Assembly: GCA_013397865.1 (NCBI GenBank)
Contig: VZTI01005242.1
Location: 59,438 to 123,437 of the forward strand
Length of the DNA: 64,000 bases
Direction: 5' to 3'
Source of the DNA: Struthidea cinerea
Taxonomy: Eukaryota; Chordata; Aves; Passeriformes; Corcoracidae
The translations under genes and the position numbers were made by a program. Within the stretch, counting starts at the first letter, position 1; each line of letters starts with the position of its first letter. Below the pieces are notes generated by a model that was given only the letters and a program-made list of their open reading frames with translations, was not told where the DNA came from and did no database searches. Shown one piece after another: positions 22,401-35,200 of the stretch.

Positions 22401-24765
22401 CCAAAGACCCCGTGGGCACACAGGAGTGGCCAAGGAAGCCTTTCCTCTTTAAGGCACTGCAGGAAACTCTTCTCTCACCTTCCCAGCCCTGGAATCAGTC
22501 TGGTTCCTCCTAGGCCAGCTCAGACTCCCATCCCAGCCTCTGCAGGGACCAACTGTGCTTTTTCCTCCTCACCCTTGCAAGAGATTAATTTTTTTTTTTT
22601 GTGGCAAGATTGTTAAAACATTTCTGCACCGCAAGATTAGAAACTGCCGTTTGAATTATTTTGATAAACCCAGCCTCACACATCCTTCTATTCTATACAA
22701 AACAAAGGGCAAAGGGAATGGGGTTTATTTTGGTTTTGGAACGATCTCTCCTGAGACTGTTCTGGTTACTGGGTAACTGGATGTTCAGGTTGCAAAACCC
22801 TCCTGTGGTCTCATCCACAGCTTCACTGAAAGCCCAAACACTGGAAATCAACCCAGTGATTTCCTGTGACTGTACATCTTGTCTTCTGAGCCCAGAATCA
22901 GAGCAAGACATCCTTCAGCCGAGTGTGAGGGTTGGGTTGAATATTTTGAAGCAGAACATGTTTTGTATCGGCAATGAATATTATGGTTCCTATAGGGACT
23001 CTGTGAAAATCCAAAAATCTCAGCATTTTGCACATAAAACAAATCAATGATGGGCAGCGAAAGTCCCTTTGGATGAACCCCCACTTCTGCCTTTCAGAGG
23101 TGACTGGGAAGGGATAAATCACCCTTTTTCCATTTAAAATTTTATCTACCATGATAATATATATGAAAATACCAACCACAGAAGGAAAAAGCTGCATTAG
23201 ACTACTACTCAAAAAGCTCAAATGATGTTGTCAGACCAAAAGCTGACCTGAGCCCCGCCACGTCTCTGGGAGCCACCACTGAGCTGGTTAAATTGGTGTC
23301 AGGCTGTTTTCCTGCAGTGACACTCAGAGCTGAGTTCCCATGTGCCAAGTTTTAGCTCAAATGAATTGTTACAAATGGCCAAAAATACCCGGACAGGATA
23401 TGAGTAGGAAGCACAAAATAGGATGGGAAGAGATGGCAATGAATGTTGTCATGATTAGCTTAAAAAGGCTGGAAAAGCCTTAAATATCAACTGGGATTTT
23501 TAAGAGATGAATCTCCTGCCTTAAATCTTCTGCCACAGCCTCCCAGCAAAAAGCCTGGGGTGAGTTTTACAGCAGGAAATGAAAATTACAGATGCTTCCC
23601 AAGCCCCAAGCCCCTACTGCTGTGGGCAGAGATTTGGAACAGCAGCAGAGTGGAATAGCTCCTCACTGGTATAGGCAGAGGGAGATGGGTTGTGGCCCTC
23701 TCCCTTTCTTTGGGAAAAGACAGGATGCTGTGACCTTCCTTACACAGGCAGAGAAGGATTTTTAGTTCAGACTGACCAATTACTTGGTGCAGATTTACCA
23801 ATCCTCATCTAACCCCAGAGACTTTGAGCTGACATTGCTGGAGACAAACTGAAGCTGAACGTGGCCCCAAAGTGGCTCTCAGCCTAATAACAACTTTTCT
23901 CTGACGGAGAAAAAACTCTTGGCACACCAACTGCCCTGCTACATGCCTGAATTTCTGCCAAGGAAGTGAATCAGCATTTCAGGGAGTGACCAAAAATGCC
24001 CTTCCTTTAGGAGGAGGTGGTGGAAAGGTCCCTTGGATCTCAGCAGCTCTGTCTTGCTCATGAGCCAGTCAGCACAGGGGAGTGCATTGACAAACAAGAC
24101 TCCTTCTGCCCCTCTGGAAGGGATGAGGGGCCAGCCACATCCCCCAGCTTTGCTTGATGCATTTCAGCCCAGTTTGGGCTGGCAGAGCCAGGCAAGGATG
24201 GTCAGGTGTATCATACTCTGCCTGGGGCTAAAGGTTGGGAATTACTGTGGAAAATGAATTTGCCTGCCAAATGCATCTGTTAGCTTTTACAGCTGTCCTG
24301 TTAGAGGTAAGGAAGCAGGAATGCTGCAGCTGGCTCGTAGGGATTGCACAGGATTGATGTGAGGAGGGCACCGTGTACTTACACGTTACAGCAATCATTT
24401 AATGGAAAATTAAGACACTCGAATGATTAGCTCAAACAGCGAAGCCAACCTGTCCCCTACCTGTACACCCACACCTGGTGAGAAATGACTGATCCCCACC
24501 AGACAAACCAGGACCACCCAGGGGATACTGGCATGGTTCCTCTTGGACCAGGCAGCTTTGAATCTTCTGAAAGAAGCAATTTTGCTGTGGGTACTTTGCA
24601 TAAACACAGTACCGCCTTCCAGCCCTGAGCTTTGTTCCTTGAAATCCCACCATGACAAACACCACTCTGCTGTGCTTCTCTCCATCAGAGCTGTGACATT
24701 ACTGTGGGAAGCAGCAGGGACACAACAGGAACCCTCACAACTCCATCCCAGCTTTAGCCCATCCT

Positions 24766-24960
24766 CACAGAATCTGGGATGGTTTGGGTTGGAAGCAACC
24801 ATAAAGACCATCCAGCTCCACCTCCTGCCATGGGCAGGGACATCTTCCACTAGACCAGGCTGCTCCAAGCCCCGTCCAACCTGGCCTTGGACGCTTCCAG
24901 GGATGGGTGGTCCACAACCACCATCGGTGCCAGCCTTTCACTGAGTCTCCCAGCTGTTCC
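24766..24960 (-). mobile_element. CR1 LINE 3' end, antisense
   Basis: GGGATGGTTTGGGTTGGAAG, then CCATGGGCAGGGACATCTTC, then ACTAGACCAGGCTGCTCCAA. Similarity fades after about 24930. Confidence 0.9.
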
Positions 24961-27900
24961 ACAAATGCCTTCAAGCTTGGAAAAGCCATCAGAGAAATAT
25001 TGCAGCTCTACAGGAGGTGCACATGAGGAACAGCTGTGGGAGCTGGTGCCTGCAGCCAGGGACACGAGCACACAGCCGGTTTCAGGATTTTGGTGTTTTG
25101 CCTCAACACAGAGGCAATTCAATGCCCTGCTCCAGTCTGAGCTCGGCCGTTATCCGTCCTGCTCTGGAATATGACACACTCAGGCAGAGTCACTCCCCAT
25201 TTTTACTGGCCTGATCTCTGAGTCCCGATTTTTACACAGAGCAAAGAAAAAACTTCCCTTTCATCAACAGTGTGAAATCCTTCCCATGTTTAAAAATCAC
25301 AGTTTTAAACCCCTTGCTGCTGGTGATCCAGTGCCCAGAGTACAGCACCAGGCTGGGAAAAGGGGATGATTTTTGGGGGTTGTGGGGTGAATAAGGATGC
25401 AGGGCAGAGAAACCTTCAGCATGACAACCGCCAGTGCTTTCTTCAGCAAACTTTTTGGATACCAGGCATGCTACACTCACAGGTCCTGGCAGCACTGGAG
25501 CCATCCAGCCTTTCCCTTGCATCCCGCCCAGACAGTTCCATGGCCAGCTCCAGCCTCCCACAGCTCCTTGGCTCCCACCTCCCAGAAGCTGGGTGGTGTT
25601 AGGGACAGGATTAGCTCACAGAAGGTGTGGGCACAAAACAAAAACAGGGCAGAGGGAAAAAGCTACAAAATTCCTCACAACACTCCTCTCTTCCCAGGAA
25701 GCCAAGGGAACACGTCATGCTGGTTTTTCTTCCTGGGGAGTACAAGTGACTCACATGACACTTTCTACCAGCTGGGTAGTTTTGAACTGGGGTCTTTTAA
25801 TTTAAACCGTTTAATGAGCTTTTATGTAAGGAATGCTCAGCCATTTCCCTCCATCTTTCCAAAAGCATCCATTAATATTTAACACGCTGTTTCTGGGCCT
25901 GGCTCTCCAGCTTTCTAAACTGCAGCCCAAGCACAGATAATGCTCACCTTGGAACCCCTGGCAAGACACACAGCAAGCCCAAACCTGCTCCCTGTTTTCC
26001 TTCCACCCAGCTTCTGCAGAATTCCTTCAACGGAGAGGAAAAGTGTAAATCCAGGAGCTGAGACTCGGCACCGGGACTCTGCAAACAAGCCTTTATGAGG
26101 GGTAGTGGAGCCAGCTTCCAGTTTTTTCCCAAGATCTTGGAGACTGTAGCTATTTGTGCATTTTCCCTGGGTATTTATAGAGCAGGGCACTGTCTAGACT
26201 TGCTTTTGGTTGTAGTTCTGGGAGGAATGTTTTACTTCTGGCAGGAATATAAAAGCTCCTCATTTTTGGTTCAGATCTTTCCTTTCCCACTCCAACCTGT
26301 GGGCACCAAGGGCCTCCAGTGCTGCTGGACTCCCGACTGGGACCTAAATTAAGGTCTCTTTGCGGATCACCACGGACACATTCTCCCTCTAGGCAGTTCA
26401 TGAATCTTCCATCAGGAATCTGTAAATATTGGCATTTTTGCTCTGTAGTGCCGGTTTGTGTTTCTGAGCTCCCAAGGCTCCATTTCAGCCCCTTGGAGAC
26501 CAACAGTAAATCCAGATGGGATTCAAAGGTGAGTCAGGGCCCACCAAAGCTGGTACGGGGGTGGCTGTAGGCCTGAGATGCCTCAGTCCAAAAGAGCTGC
26601 TGCCACTTCTGCCGTGCCGCCTGAAGAACACTTGGCTCCTCTCTGCCCAGACCTGTTGGGCTGAGTTGTATTTATCCAGGTGCTGGTCTTCTGGAGAGTC
26701 TCCACAACGTGAACAATTCGATGTGCAGAGCAGGGAGGGCTTCCTCCAGACACCTAGCAGGTTGTACCTGGGGCCTGCCTCTGCTGGAACATGGCACGTG
26801 CCACGCACACCCTGGAGCTCCACACACACACTCCCCTCTTCCATAGGCTTATGTCTTTCCAAAGAAATCCATGATCCCCAGTGGCTCCATCACTGTAAAG
26901 ATAACTTGAAAGGGTGGAAGAAGGCAAAAACCAGAGGACTTGCCACTTTCCCAAACTTGGGGTGTTGTAAAGGCATCTCAAACAACACAGATAACAATGG
27001 GGACTCCTATGGCCACCAGGCTCTCCAGGCAGTGTCATCTGGATGTGTTCCCCTTTCCAAAGCAGGAATCATCACCATTAAAACAGAGTGGTGAAGTCCT
27101 GACTTAAGTTCTGACTTGGTCCTGCTGAACAACCAAGGCCTGATTTTGCAAAAACAGGGTTTGGAAATTTTGGATGGGACAAGATCCTGGCCTGCTTCTC
27201 CACGGAGAAACAACAACCTGTTCCTCTGTTTGGCTGTCAGCCTCTCTGCTCTGGATTTGCATTTCCTGATGCTTTCTGACTAACCCAAAGATTATTTTTT
27301 TTATGAGTGCATGTTCCTGGCAGAGACCCTGAGTTTCTCCTGGTGAGCCCTGAAGCCATCCTTACGGGCAGGTTCAGAAAAGTAACTAAAAGCAGGAGAA
27401 GGGTGGTTCCAGGAGGCTGGACCAGGAGACCAGAGACCCACGTGAAGTTCTCAAGTCAACCACAGGCTCACAGGGTCCCTCCCACAACCGCTTTGAGAGA
27501 TCTAAACCTGTTTGTGTGAATTTAGGACTCTTGATGCCTCATGAGGAGCCCTGAGCACACATATCCCAGTGCCTCACTAATGCCCAAAAGCTGTTTTGTT
27601 TGTGGATTGATGCGAGATTGTGGCCTTCCCTACCTGCCAGCTCCTTCCATACCATCAGAGAGGGTAGGATGGATTGTGGGAGCTGGTGGGATACTCCTAG
27701 GGGCGGGGGGAGCTGTCTGGAGCAGGAACAATGCAGGACACACACACTATGGTGCCTGTGCTCCCTTTGCTCTCCTGTGAGTCCAAACAGCCCAAGCTCT
27801 GCAGCACAGCCCATCAAACAGCTTTCTCCAGCGTGACATTCCCATAGGAGAACACCCAGCACCCCTAACAGACGGTGCTTTGTGGGCCTGGGAAGTCTAA

Positions 27901-29254
27901 GAGATAACATCGTGTGGTGGCCAGCTCATGTTTCTCCCTGACGCTTTATGTTACTCCCCAAGGCTGCTGCCAATCCAGCATTTCTGCCTGGCCCATCCCC
28001 CTGGCACGGGATACACGCACAGACAGCAGGGTTACATTGGACCCCTCACCCTGGGCAGGACCCTGGGAGCGTTTCCATCCCAGGGATCTCAGCAGTGCCC
28101 AAGCCCGTTCACCTCTTGGTGCAGAGAGTCCCTTCACCATGGCTGATGGGGAATTCGGAAGTCCTGTTGCCCCAGGCAGATTTCGGTGGTATGACTGATG
28201 GAAACACAGACAAAGTCTGTTAGAACTGGGTTAGAATATGCTTGGAAAAACTTGCTATTACTCCTAGGTCACTTAGCTTAAGGTTTTTGGGGATTTCACC
28301 ATATTCTTCTACTGTTCCAGCAAAAACTGTTCTGTTTTGACCAGCATAAGTCCCTGCTGCTACAATCGCATCCTAATACTCTCCGATACCAACAAACCCA
28401 GTCTCAGTCTTAAAGGTCTTTGACCCATGAAGAGAAAAAACCACAAACACCAGATGCTGCTGTTATGAACAGTGATGATAATAATAATAGCCCTAAAAAC
28501 CCCACTAGTATTTCACATTTGCAAGCTGTCCAATCTTTACCCAAATCCAGAATTTTTCATGTCCTTTCCATGCCCTATAAGATGTCTGACCACAGCAGAT
28601 AAGGGAGAACTATACCTAATAAAAATAAAGTACAACAATAGCAGAGATCAGCCCAGAGAGGAGAAAGAGGTATTACTCTTTCCCTTCACAAAGCACTTCT
28701 CCACCCTTGGAGAAGAGGGATCTGTGTCACAGCTCCCTCTTCAAAGAGACTCAGAGAAAGCCAAAACAATGCATGGCCAGCTTCCATTTGCTATAAAAGT
28801 ACAGAAATGTGGTGCAGACAATGCCAGACTCCTGTCATGGCTCCGTGTGTCTTTGGGAGGATATTTGACCTCCACAGATAAGACTGGCTGGAAAGTCAGG
28901 GAGTGGGATTTCCTGTGCTTTAAAGTACAACATGTCTTTACCCACCTTGATGGCCTTCAGCGCTGATTTGTGCTGGTCTTCCTAAGTCCCTCTGGGACCT
29001 CCTGGCCTGGGCCAGATCAATGTACCAGGCTTTAGCCATGCAGTTTAGCTTCCCTGTAGTTGCTCCAGCAGCAGCGGACAGAATTTGAGCGTGGCGTAGC
29101 TCCTGGAGTCCCTATCCCATTCCACACCATACACACGTGCAAGGCTTAGCTGCCCTGCTTGGTGACCCATGCAGAGACAGGGCCCTGCACCAGCAAAAGG
29201 GCAGGTGACGGTCTTGAAATGGGCTTTGATTAGGCTGAGTCAAAGGTGACACTT

Positions 29255-29320
29255 GCACAGCCACGGATTGCGCGGTGACGTTTGCGTCTCGTCTCCCTCC
29301 CTACGCTCATCCCGCTGGGG
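29255..29320. promoter_or_regulatory. Small CpG-enriched patch with a CRE-like site
   Basis: Several CpGs cluster here with GGTGACGTTTGCGTCTCGTC, in an otherwise CpG-poor 17.8-kb intron. The TGACG half-site suggests a possible alternative promoter or enhancer. No exon was identified to support this. Confidence 0.25.
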
Positions 29321-31547
29321 AAGGAGGAGGCAGCAGCCACACCTGCTGGGAGATAAGAGGGAGATCAGAACCCTCTAATCAGGGCAGGGAGAAGACAACG
29401 TCTGGCTGAGGCTGCAGACTGTGGGAGCTCTTAAGGATGTTCCCAAGGGGAGAGAGAACCTAGGGAAGGCCAGCCCACAGCTTCATCTCTCACATCCTTG
29501 GCTCTGTCCACATTTCAGGTGAAGTGCTCTTAGCCCTCCTTCACCTTTCACAAGCCCAGCTGTCTCTTGATTTGGCAGATTAATTAGAAAGTCTCCAACC
29601 CCTCAGAAATGTGTCCTTCCCCCTTGCAGTCTTCCAGTTCGGATTCAATTAATATCAGGCAATTAACGCTGAATTAAAAGCTTCGGCATGAGGCTCCATC
29701 CTGGTTTCACTTGGCCAGCACCACACCATGCCCTCGCTGTGACCAACACAAGGCCAAGCACAGTCCCGGCCTGAACGCAGCGGGGAGAGCCGAGCAAAGG
29801 GCAAATAGGAAAATAGCAGGAATAAACAAAGAAAAGGGAGCCCAGCATGATAAGGACCTGCTGACTTGGCAGGTGTATGCACTGCTTCCAGTTTCATGGC
29901 CTCTGTGGGACACAGGCACCCTGGAAGAGAGGACAGCCTTCCAGGTTATCTTATTCTTTGGGGACCCCAGCTGATCCCATCACTATTTTATTAACCACCA
30001 TGAGATGAAGAATTCAGGGCTGGTCCTGCTTCACCCATGAAGCCAGACTCCTCTGCCACTGCCATGGAGTCTGCACCTCTGTCAGCCACCTTGGGCTGCA
30101 CCAGATGGGCTCCTCACAGAGCAGATCCCAGAGGTTTATTTTTTGGACACAGCTTGGGAAGGGGAAATAAAAACCAGGGTGACCTTAGCTGGATCCCTGA
30201 TTCCTCCTGGTGTTTCACAGCTGGGGCTGGGACCAGGTCTGAGCTCCACAGGCCAAACTTGGTGACACATTCCTGCTGGAATAACCTGGATTTCAGTACA
30301 TTAGGACATGGCCCTGGGGCAGTAAGAGAAAGGGAGCCAGAAATATGGCACTAATATGCAGAAACACTCCCAGCTGTCATCAGCTGTGGGACTCAAGTGA
30401 TTGGGTGGTGCAGAGTAAACAGAGCAGAGTGGGGTTTTTAAGAGCCCAAGTTCTCTTTTCCAGGTATCTTATGCTAATGCACAAAGAGATCCAGGAGATA
30501 GGAACAGTTTGAGGACTGTAAAAGGAAACCAGCAGACAGCTATTACCAGAGGAAAAATTCACAGGTACCCAAGCTTGGGCACAACGATGGGTTTTATTAC
30601 ACTCAGAGGTGTTGGCAGACCAACGAGTTTCTATTCCAATGTGGATATGAATTTATACCTCTTACAGATGTGCATAGGGATTTCAGTATCGACCACAAGA
30701 GAGACAAAAAAGGGGGAATTTAACATACTGGCTACTAAAATGCACTTGAGAGTCCTTTCTAGCAGTGTCTCCGTGCTGAGTGTGTTACTGTGACAGAAAA
30801 CAGGCTGAAAGTTGTAAGGCTGAGCCCAAAACGTGCTGGGGTTCTCCATGCAGTCCGTGTACAGCCAAGTACTTCACCTGCATCCCCGTAAATGCATCCC
30901 TCTGACATCCCACTGACAGCTCTGATAAGATCAGTGAGAAAACTGTCTCTGCCCTCACCTCAGGGTGAAACACACGGAGCAAAATACCACAAGTGTTCCA
31001 ACACAAGGAATAAAAACGGATACATAAGGAATCTAGGGCAGCTCTGCTGATGATACAACAAACCCTGCAGCAGATAGTCAGCCTCCAGAGGGGAAATCCC
31101 AGGTGTCAGGGATGACTCCAAAGTATTCCCTGGGGATTACACACACTTTAGCCTAGATTCAGTGAAGACAAACCCTTGGAGGAAGCTCCACGGCCTGCCC
31201 ATGGCTGTCATGGCAGACCTTGGCACATGCCAAGCACACTCAGTGGTTCTCTTGCAGGAAATCCCACTGAGGACACTGAGGAATTTCTTCCTTTAGGCCA
31301 GCAACGAGTATTTCAAAGCCAAACCTTTGAATTCTGACAACCTTATCATGAGGTGAGCAGGATCTGGCCCAGGCACAAAAGTGCCCCTGAACCTTCCAAA
31401 AGAGACTTAAAAAAACTTTAGGAGTTCGCCTTGGCTTCCCTTGAGCTCACGCATGGAGCAGAGAAGAAGAGCTTGGATACCAAAACAAGTCATTCCCTGA
31501 GATCTTATTATACCCTGTTTTCTGGTTTTGTTTCTTTTCCCTTGCAG

Positions 31548-31610
31548 TTCTGCTGTCAGAGCAGTGCCTGGATCTCTCTCACATCTTCTCCCACATTCTA
31601 ATTCTCATTG
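31548..31610 (+). other. EPS8L2: Probable EPS8L2 untranslated exon 2
   Basis: A long polypyrimidine tract ending TTTTCCCTTGCAG is followed by 63 nt without any ATG and then CATTG|GTAAGAGG. It lies just upstream of the exon carrying the EPS8L2 start codon. The exon call is from splice signals only. Confidence 0.55.
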
Positions 31611-32231
31611 GTAAGAGGAGGAAAAAAATCTGTGCTGATCCTGGCTACCTTTCACCAACCACTCAGACACCGCAGTACATTTTCCTTCATCCTTGTGCTG
31701 CCAGTGGAGCAGCATTCAGTTATCTCATTTTTCTTTATGTGGGCAATCCCCTCGTAAAGATACTTTAACAGCTGGTGTAGAGCTTAAAATTACCACATAA
31801 CAGAAGCTAAAGGCACTCTAGGCATGAAAAATGACTTGGGACACACAGCCACGAGCACACAGGCACAGGGAGCCGGGACAGACCATGAAGGCAAAGGCCA
31901 CCTCAATCCCTGTTTAACCCTAGGCAAGACAGTGCTGCTGGAAAAAGATGTGCTGAAAAGCCACAAAGTAGGGGTGTGCCTGGAATGGAAGGGCAAGAGG
32001 GAGGGGTGGAAGTAGGTTTTGAAAAAGCATCCTGGGATGTGTCACCTTCAGCCCAGGTCAGAGCAGTGAGAGGTGACTGAGAGCAGGGAGGAAACACCCT
32101 TGTGCTCACCTGACTGCTCCATCTGCTTGGAGACCCCAGCTCGGAGGCAGGGGGGGCAGGATGCACACGGATAAATCACCTGAGAGCCTGTTCTATAACC
32201 ACTGACCCTGTCTCTTGTGCTTCTGCTGCAG
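31611..32231 (+). other. EPS8L2: EPS8L2 intron between 5' UTR exons
   Basis: A 621-bp stretch between the inferred untranslated exon and the start-codon exon. No repeat or other gene is recognised. Confidence 0.5.
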
Positions 32232-32252
32232 TTGCCTGGCCTGTGAAGCAAC

Positions 32253-32296
32253 ATGAGTCACAAGGGATCCCTCAGCAGCAACCCCGGTTCATCAAA
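32253..32296 (+). CDS. EPS8L2: EPS8L2 coding exon 1 (start codon)
   Basis: The exon begins at 32232 after CTGCTGCAG. Coding starts at ATG 32253, preceded in frame by TGA at 32244-32246. It encodes MSHKGSLSSNPGSS and ends AA|GTAAGG in phase 2. Confidence 0.92.
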
Positions 32297-35200
32297 GTAA
32301 GGATCTTCCTGCACCACTCCTTCCTACCATCCAGGGGATACTCCAAGCAGTCCCACTCATCCCCAAAGTCCTTGGTGTTTATTTCACCCCTCCTGGGCAC
32401 CTCACAAGCTGGCACTGCTTCACACATCACCTGCCCTGTGCACCGGGGTTTGATAATGGCACATTAGGTGGAGAGAGCAGAGGGACACCAGGAGCCTCTC
32501 CACCTGCAGCCTCGGGCTACAGCAGCCCATGGCAAGTTCCCAACGGAGCCAGAGCCAGCAGCTCTCTCCCTCCTTCCTGCACTGGCTATGAGCACCTGAA
32601 CCACTGCCTGCCCTCAGGGGGACACGGTGACAGAGCACACAGCAGCCCCTGGGAGCCCATGCGCTCACTGCTCCATGCAGGACAGCCTGACCACAGTGCC
32701 TCAGATCTCGCTTGGATCCTCCTCTGCCAGAGAAAACACTGTTATCTCCTGGCTGCTCATTCCTACCCACAACCCAGGCATGGGGGGTGGACCTACATGT
32801 GGTGCTTAGAGACCTGACACTCCAAAATTCAACTGTTTACACACGATTCCACCCTCCCACATTCTTACGTGGGATATGTTCTATATCCGAGCACCTGCCT
32901 TCAAGGGGCACATCTGCAACACGTCCGTTGAGAAGGGATCATCACCTTGGCTCTTACACTGCCTCAGGTTCAGGTGGACTCAGGTATAACATGGAGGTCT
33001 CCCTGTAACAGCCCCACTTACGGCACACCGGGAGCTGCTGTCCTTAACCCAGCCCCTCCAGAGTGCTGCCCTTCCAGGGGACACTGCAAAGGTAACTTTA
33101 GTGGGGACAGGCCTGGCTGGGCTGCTCCGTGTCCTATTTCCACTGCTGGGTTCAGTGACATGTGCCTGCAGTGTGGATAACGGGTAGGGTTGCACAGGGA
33201 GCCGCTGGCACGGCCCGCAAGGAAACGCTTTGCAAGGAAGGGAAGGGCTGGTCCCTCTGGGACAGCTGCAGTGCTGCTGTGTGAAAACTGATGTTAAAAA
33301 TATTTGGGAGCTGGTGGTTGATTTGTACCTTCTTTCTTCTCCAGTGGCAGCATGGGCAAAGCCGACGGAGCCTCCAAGCTGAGCGCAAAGGACCTGTACG
33401 GTGAGTAGTGCCTGCAAACATATCCAAAGCTTCCCATGGCAGAGGCACCTCTGGAGAGCTGGATGCGGACGTTGGGGAGTTTTAGGCCGGAACTCAACCA
33501 AAGCCACATGAATCCAGAGTTCCATATGCAACAGGCTGGCCTGACCTGGCAGCAAAAACACACCTCACATCTGTGCCCACACCTCCCACTCTGGGGACAG
33601 CTGGGATTTTGTGGGAACAGAATGGCTGCTTCCCCCAGCCAGATCCTCCCCAGGTCTGTTAGCAAGATCACCTGATAAAGGGCCTCACAAAAGAAAGACT
33701 GTCCTCGGCAGGTTAATGATTATCCTCTTTTAACTACTCAGTGAACCATGAAAATTCCATGCCCTTTGGCTCTTTGGAAGTGCAGGGAATGGGCAGGATG
33801 GGTGTTCCTTCACAGTCCAAGAGGCAGCTTGTTTGGGTTGAGCACATTTAGGTATCAGTAACAGTTATTCTTGATCTCAGCAGATCCAGGTACCCCAGGC
33901 GAAAATGTGGCCTCTGGGATGGGCAGAGCAAGCATAAATTCAGTGAGAAATCACCTCCCTCAGTTATTTCCTGGATAAGAAGTTGGGGGTTGTCTGGGGG
34001 AACTCAAGCAGCTTTTGGGGAGTCTGAGCCTGCCAGCTCTCCCACCTGAGAGCTGTGGATTTACCTGGTTGATGTTTAATTGGGAAGGAACAGGCTGTGT
34101 ATCCTTCTCCTTGGAGATCTTCTATTTGATCAGAGATTGCCCTCAGCAGCTATGATGAACTGCCAAGGTGGTTTACTTGTCCCTGGGAAGTGACTCTGCC
34201 CAAGGGTTTTGGCTGGAGGTTTATCCATGTGGGGTGGCCTTGGAGCAGTGTCCAGAGAGACCAATCTCACCTGGGGAGAAGCGGGACGGCAGGGGCTGTA
34301 CTTAGCGTTAAACAAAGTCATCGTTAACTTCAATTAGCTGCCAAGAAATGAAACATGAGGATAATGACAGAGCAGAAATTTGGGCTGTTTGTGGCCTGGA
34401 TGCTGCAGGGTGGGCAGGTGCCAAGCAGGGGTTTGAACTGTGTCAGTTGCTTCTGGAGATGGAAAGACACATGATAAAGAAGCAAGAGGAGGAGGTGTGG
34501 AAGTTTTGGGTGCACACAGGGCTGCTAGTGCTACAAACTCCTGCCTTCAAGGCAATGCACATCCCTTTGGCTGTGCACTGAAATTGTGGCACATCCCGTC
34601 AGGGGCAGGAGGGCTGCAGTTGCCAGGTAAACAGCCCTACGGAGATGTGCAAAAATGAACCTGGGAGCTCACAACGGTGTTAAAGTCAAGCAGATTTGCA
34701 GGCTGGCACCCATGGGTGCAGGCAGCCCAGGGCTCTAAGCCATCAGAGTTCTAGGGGGGGATCTAATGGTGCCATGGCACAGGGAGCACCCCTCAATCCC
34801 GTGCCACGAAAGCCAGCACAGGGAAAGGCTGACAGGCTGCTTTGGAAACAAACACAGCTCTCAAATCAGCACTTTTCAACACAGAATTTCATCTTCTACA
34901 TTTTTTTGCATGAACACACCTCAAAAGCAAATTCACCAGGGTTGGGACCTCTCTGACCAAATCCCAGCAAACCTGAAATAAGGACTGTATGTCCCTGGGC
35001 CAAATCCTCAGGAGGAGTAAAGCAGCTGCCTGTTATTTCCCTGCCACCACTGAAATGCGGAACGAACTCTGCAGGCATTCCCTGCACAAATCAGTGGCTC
35101 TTGGCCAGCCCAGCCCCTGGCATGAGCACATCCAGAGGGATTTTGCTTAGCAGCACTAGAAACCCACCCGCTAATTCAGCAAACGACACTCAGCACGGGT

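Larger units (their letters stand above)
13761..31547 (+). other. EPS8L2: EPS8L2 intron 1 (17.8 kb, if the first exon is right)
   Basis: No exon of a recognisable gene was found on either strand. It holds CR1 relics at 15587-15650, 18795-19070, 22165-22400 and 24766-24960. It also has a small CpG-enriched patch at about 29255-29320. The remainder appears to be unique sequence. Confidence 0.5.

Noticed and set aside
26165..26190. TATA-like GGTATTTATAGAG in the EPS8L2 leader intron
   Set aside because: No exon, CpG cluster or other promoter feature follows it.
26516..27094. 192-codon plus-strand frame
   Set aside because: No homology is recognised, overlapping frames on the other strand are nearly as long, and no flanking exon structure is seen.
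28472..28966. 164-codon plus-strand frame
   Set aside because: No family is recognised. Composition is that of the surrounding intron.
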